Source of the DNA: Ralstonia soli
Lineage (GTDB): Bacteria; Pseudomonadota; Gammaproteobacteria; Burkholderiales; Burkholderiaceae
Length of the DNA stretch: 64,000 nt
NCBI RefSeq assembly: GCF_023955655.1
Contig: NZ_JAMXHT010000005.1
Location: 555,796-619,795, forward strand
Direction: 5' to 3'
Below the pieces are notes generated by a model, which did no database searches, was not told where the DNA came from, and was given only the letters and a program-made list of their open reading frames with translations. The position numbers were made by a program, and so were the translations under genes. Of this stretch, positions 18,417-27,144 are shown piece by piece. The first letter of the stretch is position 1, and every line of letters starts with the position of its first letter.

Positions 18417-18911
18417 ATGCCGGCATTAGAACGGGACAGTGTGCGTCGCTTGACGCACGGGGGCAGGTCGTGCCTCCTCAGTCAAGGGCGCAGCCGCGGA
18501 GGTGCGGCATCCGTTGAATTTGCGGTGGCGTTGCCGGTGCTGTTGCTGATGATGCTCGGCATCACCTACTACGGGCTGATTTTCGCCGTGCAGCAGGCAT
18601 TGACGCTGGCCGCTGAAGAGGGCGCCCGAGCCGCACTGCGCTATCAACCGTCCAATACGCAGCGTGTGGCCGCCGCTTTTACGGCCGCCAGTGCCACGCT
18701 GCCGTCCTTCATCAGTTCCCAGGTCACCACAAACCAGAGTGGTACGCCACTGGTGACATGCCCGAGCATGACCGGCATGCAGTGCCTGAGCGTGGTACTC
18801 ACGCTGCCGGTCACCACGGGTTCCAGTCCGTTTCTGCCTGCCATTCCGCTGCTGCCGGTGCCGGACACGCTGACGGGTTCGGCCGTCGTGCAGCTCGTGC
18901 AGGGGTCGTGA
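18417..18911 (+). CDS. tadE: TadE-family pseudopilin
   Basis: A 164-residue minor pilin. After a basic 33-residue N-terminus the segment GGAASVEFAVALPVLLLMML forms the TadE membrane helix with its pilin-like Glu. The remaining part is a small periplasmic domain with two cysteines (TCPSMTGMQC). TadE proteins are processed by TadV and help initiate Flp pilus assembly. GGAAGGAG precedes the ATG at the right distance. It sits 81 bases after tadV. Confidence 0.88.
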   Translation: MPALERDSVRRLTHGGRSCLLSQGRSRGGAASVEFAVALPVLLLMMLGITYYGLIFAVQQALTLAAEEGARAALRYQPSNTQRVAAAFTAASATLPSFISSQVTTNQSGTPLVTCPSMTGMQCLSVVLTLPVTTGSSPFLPAIPLLPVPDTLTGSAVVQLVQGS

Positions 18912-18963
18912 TGCGTCTCGACCCGTTGGCTCTTCTTGTTGAATGCATGGATAGACCGTCCAG

Positions 18964-19905
18964 ATGACCAGCAAACACCTCCAGATGTTCGCCGCTGCGT
19001 TGCTGCTGCTTGCCGCCATCCTGGGTGCGATCGCTTGGCGCACCGCGCACAAGCCGGCTGCGCCTGTCGCGGTGCGTGAAAACGGCAAGACGCTGTATCC
19101 CGTGGTCGTGACGACCAAGGCGCTGGAAGCAGGCAAGCCGATCGGTGCCGATGCCGTGGCCGTCGAGATGTTGCCAATCAACCCGGACGATGGGTTTTCC
19201 GATGTGGGCAAGGTGCTTGGCCGCGAGCCGATCGTGGCGCTTGGCGTTGGCGTCCCCCTCATCGGCTCGCAACTGTCGTCGGGCCTGGCGCTGCAGGTTG
19301 TCCCCGGCCAGCGCGCTGTGGCTGTCATGGTGGACGAGGTGATTGGCGTGGGCAACCGGGTGCAGCCGGGCGACTACGTTGACGTTTTCCTGGTCATGCG
19401 CAAGGACGGCCAGGAGGTCGATGGCAGCCAGGCCAAATTGCTGTTGCCGCATCTGCGCGTGCTGGCTTTCGGCGCGGTGGCGGTGAGCGAGAGCCCGCAG
19501 AAGGCGCAGGACGGCGGCGTGTCACGCAAGGCGGAGCCGGCCCGCACAGCCGTGCTTTCGGTGCCGGTGGAGGCCGTCAGCCGGTTGGCGATGGCGCATC
19601 AATCGGGCCGCCTGCTGCTGGCGTTGCGCAACCCCGCCGACGAGGCCGAACCGACCGTCAAGCCACAGGACGCAGCCCTGCTAGCTACCGCCAACCGTAA
19701 TCCGATGGATGTGGCGCAGGCGGGTGTGTCGCTCAGCAGCCTGACCGGCAATTCAGACGAACGGCGTCGCCCCGCGTCGCACACGCAACCGGTGCCTTTG
19801 CCTTTGCCCCTGCCCACAGCCGCACGCAGCGCCGGATACAGCAGCAACGCCGGCAGTGGTGTCGAGATCATCCGCGCAGGTAAACGTGAGGAGCAACATG
19901 ACTGA
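18964..19905 (+). CDS. cpaB: Flp pilus assembly protein CpaB/RcpC
   Basis: A 313-residue periplasmic protein with an N-terminal membrane anchor (about residues 7-25), a SAF domain (about 45-110, VVVTTKALEAGKPIGADAV and GVPLIGSQL) and the RcpC core (PGQRAVAVMVDEVIGVGNRVQPGDYVDV). The C-terminal 70 residues are Pro/Ser-rich and probably flexible. In other Tad systems it works with the secretin. The stop codon overlaps the secretin start by eight bases. Confidence 0.92.
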   Translation: MTSKHLQMFAAALLLLAAILGAIAWRTAHKPAAPVAVRENGKTLYPVVVTTKALEAGKPIGADAVAVEMLPINPDDGFSDVGKVLGREPIVALGVGVPLIGSQLSSGLALQVVPGQRAVAVMVDEVIGVGNRVQPGDYVDVFLVMRKDGQEVDGSQAKLLLPHLRVLAFGAVAVSESPQKAQDGGVSRKAEPARTAVLSVPVEAVSRLAMAHQSGRLLLALRNPADEAEPTVKPQDAALLATANRNPMDVAQAGVSLSSLTGNSDERRRPASHTQPVPLPLPLPTAARSAGYSSNAGSGVEIIRAGKREEQHD

Positions 19906-21256
19906 TGCCGCCGTGAATCGTGGCTGGGTGGGCGGTTGGATGGGCGCGTGTGCACTGGCGACCCTCGGATCTGCGGCCTTCGTATCGACGGCGTTTGCCG
20001 AAACGGCGCCGACCGGGCAGACACTGCATATGCTGACCGGTAGCCAGCGCGAGATCCGCTTGGGCAAGCCGCTCGAGCGGATCGCCATCGGCAACCCGGA
20101 GATTGCGGATGCACTGCTCCTGAAGGGGCGTGGCACCGCCAACAGCCTGCTGATCATCGCCAAGAAGCCGGGGGCGGCCAGCGTCATGGTGTGGGCGCAA
20201 GGCGGGACGGCCATCACCTACAACGTGCAGGTGGATGCCGGGGTGCCCATCCCTGGTGACCCGGCGGTCAACGTGCAAGGCGATACCGCAGTGGTATCCG
20301 GCCAGCCCAAGGATGTCTACGCTCTGGCGCGTGCGCGCCGTGCGGGCGGTGCTGCCACGGGCGCGGAAAAACCCAAGGGCGGCAACGTGGTCGACACCAC
20401 GACCCTGGGGATACCGGGCACGGTACAGGTTGACGTGCGCGTGGTGGAGTTCAGCAAGACGGTGCTCAAGGAGGTCGGCTTCTCGTTGAATTCGGGCTTT
20501 ACGTTTGGACGCACCACTGGCGGCATTTCCTCTGGCGGCACGGGCAATCCGGTGAGCGCAGCGTTCAGCCTCCTGGCCAACTGGAACCACAGCTGGGCGC
20601 ACTGGAACCTGGGCGCCACGCTCGGCCTGATGCAGTCGAACGGTTTGGCGCGCGTGCTGGCGGAGCCCAGCCTTGTCGCGCTGTCAGGCCAGAGCGCCAA
20701 CTTCCTGGCCGGGGGCGAGATCCCGATCCCCGTACCGCAGGCGTTGGGCACGACCACGATCGAGTACAAGCCGTTCGGGATCGGGCTGACGGTGTCGCCC
20801 ACCATCCTGTCCGAAAACCGCATCGCCCTGAAAGTCGCCCCGGAGGCGAGCGATCTGGACTTCAGCCGCGGTATCACGCTCAACGGTGCAACCGTGCCGG
20901 CCATCGTCACGCGCCGCGCCGATACCACCGTCGAGTTGGGGGACGGTGAAAGCTTCATCATCGGCGGGCTGGTCAGCCGCTCCACACAGTCCAACCTCAG
21001 CAAGGTGCCCTTCCTGGGCGATCTGCCGATCATCGGGACGTTCTTCAAGCAGCTGAACTACAACCAGGACGAGCGAGAGCTGGTGATCATCGTCACGCCG
21101 CACCTGGTCAGGCCGATGGCGCGCAACGCGCCGATCGACAAGATGCTGCCGGGACAGGCCAACGGACGGGACCTCGATCGGCCGGATGCACCGGTGTGGC
21201 AACCATTTGCGCTGGGCGTTGCCGATCCGGCTGCCATGCCGGGCTTCTCGCGGTAA
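19898..21256 (+). CDS. cpaC: Tad secretin CpaC/RcpA
   Basis: A 452-residue outer-membrane secretin forming the pore through which the Flp pilus exits. It has a signal peptide (about residues 1-35), an N-terminal pilus-secretin domain (about 45-115, REIRLGKPLERIAIGNPEIADALL), a BON-like middle region and the secretin core (about 200-430; VVEFSKTVLKEVGFSLNSG, EPSLVALSGQSANFLAGGEIPIP, VPFLGDLPIIGTFF). The ATG at 19898 is preceded by GAGGAGC and overlaps cpaB, indicating translational coupling. Confidence 0.95.
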   Translation: MTDAAVNRGWVGGWMGACALATLGSAAFVSTAFAETAPTGQTLHMLTGSQREIRLGKPLERIAIGNPEIADALLLKGRGTANSLLIIAKKPGAASVMVWAQGGTAITYNVQVDAGVPIPGDPAVNVQGDTAVVSGQPKDVYALARARRAGGAATGAEKPKGGNVVDTTTLGIPGTVQVDVRVVEFSKTVLKEVGFSLNSGFTFGRTTGGISSGGTGNPVSAAFSLLANWNHSWAHWNLGATLGLMQSNGLARVLAEPSLVALSGQSANFLAGGEIPIPVPQALGTTTIEYKPFGIGLTVSPTILSENRIALKVAPEASDLDFSRGITLNGATVPAIVTRRADTTVELGDGESFIIGGLVSRSTQSNLSKVPFLGDLPIIGTFFKQLNYNQDERELVIIVTPHLVRPMARNAPIDKMLPGQANGRDLDRPDAPVWQPFALGVADPAAMPGFSR

Positions 21257-21270
21257 GGCGGAGGGCGGGC

Positions 21271-22602
21271 ATGGACTACTTTCTTTTACACAGCAGCGGG
21301 CACGGCGATGCGCAGTCGGCCGCGGTACACCGCTGGCTGGCGGGTGCGATCCGTGAGCTGGGGGTGCTGGTGGCACAAGCCGCCGGCCACGATGCCTTCA
21401 TCGAACAGATCGGCGCGGTGCACCCCGAGGTGGTGTTCGTGCACTTCGCATCGTCGCCCACGTTGATCGACGTGCCCGATCATGACCAAAAGCTGGGCGA
21501 GCACACCGACGCCATCGGCGAGGCCACGCAGTTGATCGCAGAGCTCTCGCGGCTGTTTCCCGGGTTGCCGCTGGTTGCGGTGGGCTCGGCCGGAGACGGC
21601 CGCGCGATGCTGGCTGCGCTGCGTGCCGGCGTGCAGGACTTCGTGGATGTGGACGGTGCTCCTGCCGAAGCCGTGCGCGTGGTGCGCCGCCTGCTGGCCG
21701 AGCGCGCCTCGACCGAGCCGACGCGCCGTGGCCGTGTGCTGGCCGTCCTGGGGGCGCGCCCGGGCGTGGGCGCCACCACGTTCGCCACGAACCTGGCGAC
21801 GCTGGTGCGCCGCACGTCTGCCAGCGACGTCATGTTGCTGGATCTCGGTCAGCCGCTGCGCGATGGTGCGCTGTACATGAACGTGCAGGCCAACTTCCAT
21901 TTTGTGGAAGCCGTGCGCAACCTGCGCCGCTTCGACCAGGTGTTCGTGCAGACCGCGCTGTCGCGCCACGCCAACGGGCTGGCGGTGCTGCCGTTGCCGA
22001 TCTCGTTGGCGGAGATGCGCGACATTTCGTTCTCCGAGGCGCTGGGTCTGCTCAACCGGCTGCGGACCTTCTTCGATCTGCAGGTGGTGGACCTGGGCGG
22101 CTTCAGCAACATCGACTTCATTGCCCAGCTGGTCAAGGCCGCTGACGACGTGATGCTCGTGACGGAGCAAAGCGTGGGGGCCATCGTCTCGGCTGCCGAG
22201 CTGATGCAGGAACTGAAGAAGCGCGAGATCGACCGCGACCACCTGCACCTGGTTATCTCGAAGTTCGACACGCGCTTGTCGCTGGACGCAGCGCAGATTG
22301 CCGAACGGTTGGAGATTGCATCGGTCATGACGGTACCGAACCGCCGCCAGGCACTGGTGGTGGCCTCCAACCAGGGCGCGATGCTGGCGGAGACCCACCC
22401 GACCGAGCCCTACGTGCGCGCACTGGCGCAGATTGCTCAGACGCTGCGTTACGCCCAGCTTGGTGAGCGTGCCTCGGGTGTATCGACCTGGCTGGCGGAT
22501 GCGCGTGCGCGCTTCGGTGGGCGATTCGCCGCACGCCTCAAACGTAAATCGGCAGACGCAGCCGAGCTTGACCTCGGTACTACCGAACGGAACGCGACAT
22601 GA
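21271..22602 (+). CDS. cpaE: Pilus localisation ATPase-like protein CpaE/TadZ
   Basis: A 443-residue cytoplasmic MinD/ParA-like protein that marks the pole or site for Tad assembly. An atypical receiver-like domain covers about residues 1-145, and the ATPase-like domain follows with a deviant P-loop GARPGVGATTFATNL (about 166-180). The signature lysine of KGGxGKT is missing, as is common in CpaE/TadZ. The receiver has no obvious phosphorylation site. The start at 21271 follows GGCGGAGGGCGGGC. The stop overlaps the next start by four bases (ATGA). Confidence 0.9.
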   Translation: MDYFLLHSSGHGDAQSAAVHRWLAGAIRELGVLVAQAAGHDAFIEQIGAVHPEVVFVHFASSPTLIDVPDHDQKLGEHTDAIGEATQLIAELSRLFPGLPLVAVGSAGDGRAMLAALRAGVQDFVDVDGAPAEAVRVVRRLLAERASTEPTRRGRVLAVLGARPGVGATTFATNLATLVRRTSASDVMLLDLGQPLRDGALYMNVQANFHFVEAVRNLRRFDQVFVQTALSRHANGLAVLPLPISLAEMRDISFSEALGLLNRLRTFFDLQVVDLGGFSNIDFIAQLVKAADDVMLVTEQSVGAIVSAAELMQELKKREIDRDHLHLVISKFDTRLSLDAAQIAERLEIASVMTVPNRRQALVVASNQGAMLAETHPTEPYVRALAQIAQTLRYAQLGERASGVSTWLADARARFGGRFAARLKRKSADAAELDLGTTERNAT

Positions 22603-23975
22603 CACAACCCATCGAGTTCTCCAACCAGGCGGATGCGGGCAGCAACGGTGCGTTCGCCGTCTCGCAGGCCTTCCACGACATCAAGGAAGCCGCGCACGAA
22701 CACCTGCTCACGCGCATCGAAGAGCTGGGCGCCGAGTTTGGCCGCTGGTCGCGCACGGCCATCCAGCGCTTTGTCGATCTGGAGGTCGAAGGCTTTACGC
22801 GCATGCGCCGCATTCCCGTCAACGAAACGGAAGTGCGGCAGATTGCCGAGGCCCTGACCAAGGAGCTGGCCGGTTTCGGCCCGCTCGAAGATCTGCTGGG
22901 CGACCCGGCGGTGGAAGACATCCTGGTCAACGGGCATCTGGATGTGTATGTGTCGCGGCACGGCATGCTGGAGCGCATTCCGGTGCGCTTTTCCGACGGC
23001 AACCACCTGCTGCGCATTGTGCGCCGTATCCTCGCGCCGATCGGCCGCCGGCTGGATGAATCGAACCCGATGGTCGATGCGCGCCTGCCCGATGGCGGCC
23101 GCATCAACGTGGTCATTCCGCCGCTGGCCCTGGAAGGGCCGGTGGTGTCGATCCGCAAGTTCCGCAAGGACCCGCTCAAGCCCGAAGACCTGCTCAACCT
23201 CGGCACCATGAACGAGGAGATCGGTGCGCTGCTGCATGCGGCCGTGCAGGCGCGCTGCAACATCCTGGTGAGCGGCGGCACGAGCTCGGGCAAGACGTCG
23301 CTGCTCAATGCGATGGCGTATCACATTCCAATCACCGAGCGCGTCATCACCATTGAAGACACGGCCGAGCTGTCGCTCAACCATCCGCACGTGGTGCGCC
23401 TGGAGAGCCGCCCGGGCGGCTTCGAGGGCTCCGGCGTGGTCACCATCCGCGACCTGCTGCGCAACAGCCTGCGTATGCGGCCAGATCGCATCATCGTGGG
23501 CGAAGTGCGTGGCGGTGAGGTGCTCGAAATGCTGCAGGCCATGGGCACCGGCCATGATGGCTCGATGGGCACCATCCATGCGAGCAGCCCGCGCGAATGC
23601 CTGTACCGGCTGGAAATGCTGGCGGGTTTTGCGGGCTTCCAGGGCAGCGAAGTGAGCCTGCGCCGGCAGATCACCAACGCGATCGATTTCATCGTGCAGA
23701 TCGGGCGGCTGTCCAACGGCAAGCGGCGCATCCTGTCGGTCACGGAAATCACCGGCATGGGCGACAACATCATCTCGACGCAGGAGCTGTATCGCTACGA
23801 GCCCTATATCGGGCCCGACGGCGAGGAGATGGATCGCTGGACGGCACTCGGCCTGCAACCGCATTCACCCAAGCTGGCACGCATGCGCAACGCCGGGTTG
23901 GAAGGCGGCATGGGTGGCGGTATGGGCGCAGGCATGGGTGGCGGATTCGGCGGCGGAGGCCGGTTCCATGTCTAG
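22599..23975 (+). CDS. cpaF: Pilus assembly ATPase CpaF/TadA
   Basis: A 458-residue secretion ATPase that powers Flp pilus extension (and in some species retraction). The N-terminal domain (about 20-130) precedes the RecA-like core with Walker A GGTSSGKTS (about 226-234), the Asp box, Walker B (RPDRIIVGEVRGGEV) and His box (GTIHASSP). The C-terminus is a Gly/Met-rich tail (GGMGGGMGAGMGGGFGGGG), not typical of the family. It overlaps the genes on both sides by four to eight bases. Confidence 0.96.
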   Translation: MTQPIEFSNQADAGSNGAFAVSQAFHDIKEAAHEHLLTRIEELGAEFGRWSRTAIQRFVDLEVEGFTRMRRIPVNETEVRQIAEALTKELAGFGPLEDLLGDPAVEDILVNGHLDVYVSRHGMLERIPVRFSDGNHLLRIVRRILAPIGRRLDESNPMVDARLPDGGRINVVIPPLALEGPVVSIRKFRKDPLKPEDLLNLGTMNEEIGALLHAAVQARCNILVSGGTSSGKTSLLNAMAYHIPITERVITIEDTAELSLNHPHVVRLESRPGGFEGSGVVTIRDLLRNSLRMRPDRIIVGEVRGGEVLEMLQAMGTGHDGSMGTIHASSPRECLYRLEMLAGFAGFQGSEVSLRRQITNAIDFIVQIGRLSNGKRRILSVTEITGMGDNIISTQELYRYEPYIGPDGEEMDRWTALGLQPHSPKLARMRNAGLEGGMGGGMGAGMGGGFGGGGRFHV

Positions 23976-24894
23976 TGCAGCGCTCTGGCTCGGCTGCCTG
24001 GCGCTGCTGCTGCTCGGCGGCGCGCTGATGCTGTGGTCGGAGGCCGTGCGCCGCCGCGAGCGGGAGGCTTCGCGCTCGTTCGTGCGCGCGCAGACGGACC
24101 AGATCAACGCACGCTACCAGTCCAATGTAGAGGCCGTGCCCGCGAGCGCTCCTCACACCATCACCCGCGCGTGGAACGATGCGCTGCGTCGTGCGGACAT
24201 CGAGCCCGGCCGCCGCTTCTATACGTGGGCGATTGCGCCCCTCGTGCTGATCGCGCTGCTGGCATGGGCAGTGTCGGGGTTGTTCCCGGCCGTGGTTGCG
24301 GTGGGGCTGTATGTGGTGGTCGGCGTCTTCCTGTTCTGGAACCGGACCCGCCGCATCAACGAGCGCCTGCTGCGGCAGCTACCTGGGTTCCTGGATGGCG
24401 TGGTGCGGCTGATGACCATCGGCAGCGCGGTGCCTGCAGCGTTCCAGGCAGCCAGCGCCAATACCGAACCGCCGCTGCGCAATTGCCTGTTGGCCACTGC
24501 GCAGATACAGCGCGCAGGCAAGGACTTGGACGCGGCGGTGCTGGCCGTCGGGCAGCAATACCGTGTGAACGAGCTGATCCTGGTGGCGTCCGTGCTCAGG
24601 TTGTCGCTGCGGTATGGCGGGCGGGCCGACATTGTGATGGAGCGCACCGCCGCCTTCATGCGGGATCGCCAGCAGGCCCAGAGTGAACTGCTGGCACTGT
24701 CGGCCGAGACCCGGCTGTCCGCATGGATTCTTGGGTTGTTGCCGGTGGTGGTGGGTGGGCTGATCATCATGTCCAACCCGAAGTACGTGATGTCGATGTG
24801 GCACGACCCGTTTGGCAAGACGCTGATGATGGCGGCGTTCGGGTTGGAGGTCATCGGCGCGCTGGCGTTGTCCAAGCTGGCGAAGTCGATCTAG
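23968..24894 (+). CDS. tadB: Tad inner-membrane platform protein TadB
   Basis: A 308-residue membrane protein of the T2SSF/GspF type, forming with TadC the inner-membrane platform driven by TadA. It has an N-terminal membrane helix, two central helices (about residues 90-130), the cytoplasmic T2SSF domain (LPGFLDGVVRLMTIGSAVPAAFQAA) and C-terminal helices. The ATG at 23968 overlaps the cpaF end by eight bases; the Gly-rich tail of cpaF contains its ribosome site. Confidence 0.92.
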   Translation: MSSAALWLGCLALLLLGGALMLWSEAVRRREREASRSFVRAQTDQINARYQSNVEAVPASAPHTITRAWNDALRRADIEPGRRFYTWAIAPLVLIALLAWAVSGLFPAVVAVGLYVVVGVFLFWNRTRRINERLLRQLPGFLDGVVRLMTIGSAVPAAFQAASANTEPPLRNCLLATAQIQRAGKDLDAAVLAVGQQYRVNELILVASVLRLSLRYGGRADIVMERTAAFMRDRQQAQSELLALSAETRLSAWILGLLPVVVGGLIIMSNPKYVMSMWHDPFGKTLMMAAFGLEVIGALALSKLAKSI

Positions 24895-24903
24895 GGAGCG
24901 CGC

Positions 24904-25884
24904 ATGGAAGACGTATTGCTTCCCCTCAGCTTGACCGCTGCCGCCGCCGGTGTGCTGTTGTTCGGCGGTATTGCCGTGCGCGCCGTACTGATGCGTCGAC
25001 GCAGCGTGCGCAAGCTTGATACGGCACTGTCCGACTTGCGCGCGACAGCGTCCGGCACATCGGTGGCCGCGGCGGTGCCGCCCGTCAAGCCGCGCGCGCA
25101 CGGCCTGCGCGAGGCGCAGCAACTGCAGAAGCAGATCGCCAAGGTGGGCGAGCGCTGGATCGACACGTCGCTGGGCCAGCGCATCGTGACTGAAGATGAT
25201 CGCAGGCTACTGGAAGAGTGCGGCTTCTACGGCGAGTATGTCCGTACGCTCTTTGGTGGCGTGCGCATGGTGCTGCCGCCCGCGCTGGCGCTGGTGGGCT
25301 TTCTGCTGGCACCTACCGTGGCCAAGGGATTGCTCTGGGCGTTCATGGGCTTTGCGCTCGGCTACCTCATACCCAAGTGGGCGCTGAAACAACGCGCACA
25401 AGACCGTCGTCGCCGCGTCGACGACGAGCTGCCGGCGATGGTCGACATGCTGCGGCTGCTGCAGGGCGTGGGTTTATCGATCGACCAAAGCCTGCAAGTC
25501 ATCGCCGGCGAATTCGAGAGCATGCTGCCCGTGCTGGCTGGCGAGTTCGGCCGCGCGAACCAGCAGTTTGCATCGGGCCGGCCGCGCGAGCAGACGCTGT
25601 TGCGCATCTCGCTGTTGTTTGAAAACGAAGATTTGAAAGGTCTTATCACGCTGCTCACACAGGTCGACCGTTTTGGCGGCGCCGTGCAAGAGCCGTTGCG
25701 CCAGTTCGGGTTGCGCTTGCAGGAGAACCGCCGCGCACGCATGAAAGAGCGTATCGGCAAGCTGACCGTCAAGATGACCGTGGTGATGGTGCTCACGCTG
25801 TTGCCTGCACTGCTGATCATCACCGCAGGGCCCGGTTTCATGGGCGTGATGCGTGGCCTGAGAAATGTTGGAGCAGGGGGGTGA
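24904..25884 (+). CDS. tadC: Tad inner-membrane platform protein TadC
   Basis: A 326-residue T2SSF-domain membrane protein, the partner of TadB. The hallmark segment DDELPAMVDMLRLLQGVGLSIDQSLQ starts the T2SSF domain (about residue 177), and hydrophobic segments occur near 10-30, 115-155 and 285-315. It lies nine bases after tadB. Confidence 0.92.
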   Translation: MEDVLLPLSLTAAAAGVLLFGGIAVRAVLMRRRSVRKLDTALSDLRATASGTSVAAAVPPVKPRAHGLREAQQLQKQIAKVGERWIDTSLGQRIVTEDDRRLLEECGFYGEYVRTLFGGVRMVLPPALALVGFLLAPTVAKGLLWAFMGFALGYLIPKWALKQRAQDRRRRVDDELPAMVDMLRLLQGVGLSIDQSLQVIAGEFESMLPVLAGEFGRANQQFASGRPREQTLLRISLLFENEDLKGLITLLTQVDRFGGAVQEPLRQFGLRLQENRRARMKERIGKLTVKMTVVMVLTLLPALLIITAGPGFMGVMRGLRNVGAGG

Positions 25885-25885
25885 G

Positions 25886-26809
25886 GTGAGAACTATCCAG
25901 ATCGTCATGCATGCAGGTGCCGCCTGTGCAGTGGCTGCGCTGTCGGTGTTGACCGGATGCGGTTCAATGGCCGGCTCCGATATGAGCCGGCGCGCCGAGG
26001 CCGATATCGAGATGGCCCGCCAGCGGCAGACCGAAGAGAAGGCCGAGATCGCCAGCCCGGCCACTTACGTGTCGCTGATCCGCAAGATGCAGGAGCAGGG
26101 GCTGTACTACGCATCGCTGGCGCATATCGATGCGTATGAGCAGCGCTATGGCCGCGCGCCTGAAGTTTTGCTGATGCGCGCCGACGCCTTGCGCGAGACC
26201 GACCAGCCCGCTGCAGCCGAAGCCGGTTACCGCGCAGTCATTGCCGCCACGTCTACCATGGGCGCGGGCACACAGGGTGCGTTGCTCAACGCGGGAGCAT
26301 GGCGCGGCCTGGGGATCAACGCAGGGCGGCAGGGTAACTTCGCCGAAGCCTCGCGCTGTTTGCACGTAGCCGCGCAGGGCAACCCGACCGACGCCAACAC
26401 CGCCAGCGATCTCGGCTATGCCCTGATGCGCGCCGGCGAGGTTGAACAAGCCCGGGTGCCGTTGATGCAGGCACAGCAAATGGCCGCGGCGAGCCCCAAG
26501 ATTGCGGGCAACCTGGCGATCTGGCTCGCGGTGAATGATCGTAAGGCCGATGCCGACTCGCTGGCCGCGCAAGCGCAATTGTCCGCATCGGCCCGCAAGG
26601 CGGTCGACGAAGATGTCGCACGCGTGCGCAGCGCCTGGCGCGATCGCCGCCTCGCCCGCGAGACCGCGACGGCCGCACCACGAGCTGTCGCAGTGTCAAC
26701 CGCAGCCGGTACATCGGTTGTGGCTGCGGCTGGCGCTACGAGTACTCCCGCCCGCCCGCTGGCGCTGCAGCGCGGCCGCCTGCTTGACACCCTGGAGGCT
26801 GCACAATGA
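25886..26809 (+). CDS. tadD: Tad lipoprotein TadD (TPR pilotin-like)
   Basis: A 307-residue lipoprotein with tetratricopeptide-like repeats, thought to help secretin assembly or stability. The best start is the GTG at 25886 just after the tadC stop, with AGGGGGGTGAGG upstream. This yields a signal peptide ending in the lipobox LTGC (Cys25). TPR segments span about residues 70-220 (YASLAHIDAYEQRYGRAPEVL, GRQGNFAEASRCLHVAAQGNP), followed by an Ala/Thr-rich tail. An alternative ATG at 25865 would bury the signal peptide. Confidence 0.88.
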   Translation: MRTIQIVMHAGAACAVAALSVLTGCGSMAGSDMSRRAEADIEMARQRQTEEKAEIASPATYVSLIRKMQEQGLYYASLAHIDAYEQRYGRAPEVLLMRADALRETDQPAAAEAGYRAVIAATSTMGAGTQGALLNAGAWRGLGINAGRQGNFAEASRCLHVAAQGNPTDANTASDLGYALMRAGEVEQARVPLMQAQQMAAASPKIAGNLAIWLAVNDRKADADSLAAQAQLSASARKAVDEDVARVRSAWRDRRLARETATAAPRAVAVSTAAGTSVVAAAGATSTPARPLALQRGRLLDTLEAAQ

Positions 26810-27135
26810 TCGATCGCATTCTGGTGGCTGCCAGCATGGCGGCATGGCTCGCATGCGGCCCAGCCGGGGCACAGGGTTTTTCGGGTGGCGAGCAGCAGAG
26901 CGCCGCGTCGACGCCGCCGAGCGTGGGCTCCAACGTCAACGATGCCACGCGCGCGCTGCTCAAGGCGCAGCGGGACGGAACCTATGCCGGCGAGCCGGCC
27001 CCCTTGCGTGGTGAAGAGGCGGCACTGGCGTATCAGCGCTATCTCGATACGTTCAGCAGGCCGATGCCCGGCATGACGCAAACGCAGTCCAGTGGGCGGT
27101 CTTCCGGCAACGCGCCGCAGTCTTCCGCCCGCTGA
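26806..27135 (+). CDS. DUF3613 protein of the Tad locus
   Basis: A 109-residue exported protein with a signal peptide ending AGAQG (about residues 1-23) and a short core (NDATRALLKAQRDG and ALAYQRYLDTFSRPMP) matching DUF3613, a family found in Tad loci of Burkholderiales. The tail is Ser/Gln-rich. Its role is unknown; a periplasmic accessory role is inferred from position. It overlaps the tadD end by four bases. Confidence 0.85.
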   Translation: MIDRILVAASMAAWLACGPAGAQGFSGGEQQSAASTPPSVGSNVNDATRALLKAQRDGTYAGEPAPLRGEEAALAYQRYLDTFSRPMPGMTQTQSSGRSSGNAPQSSAR

Positions 27136-27144
27136 GCGCGCATC

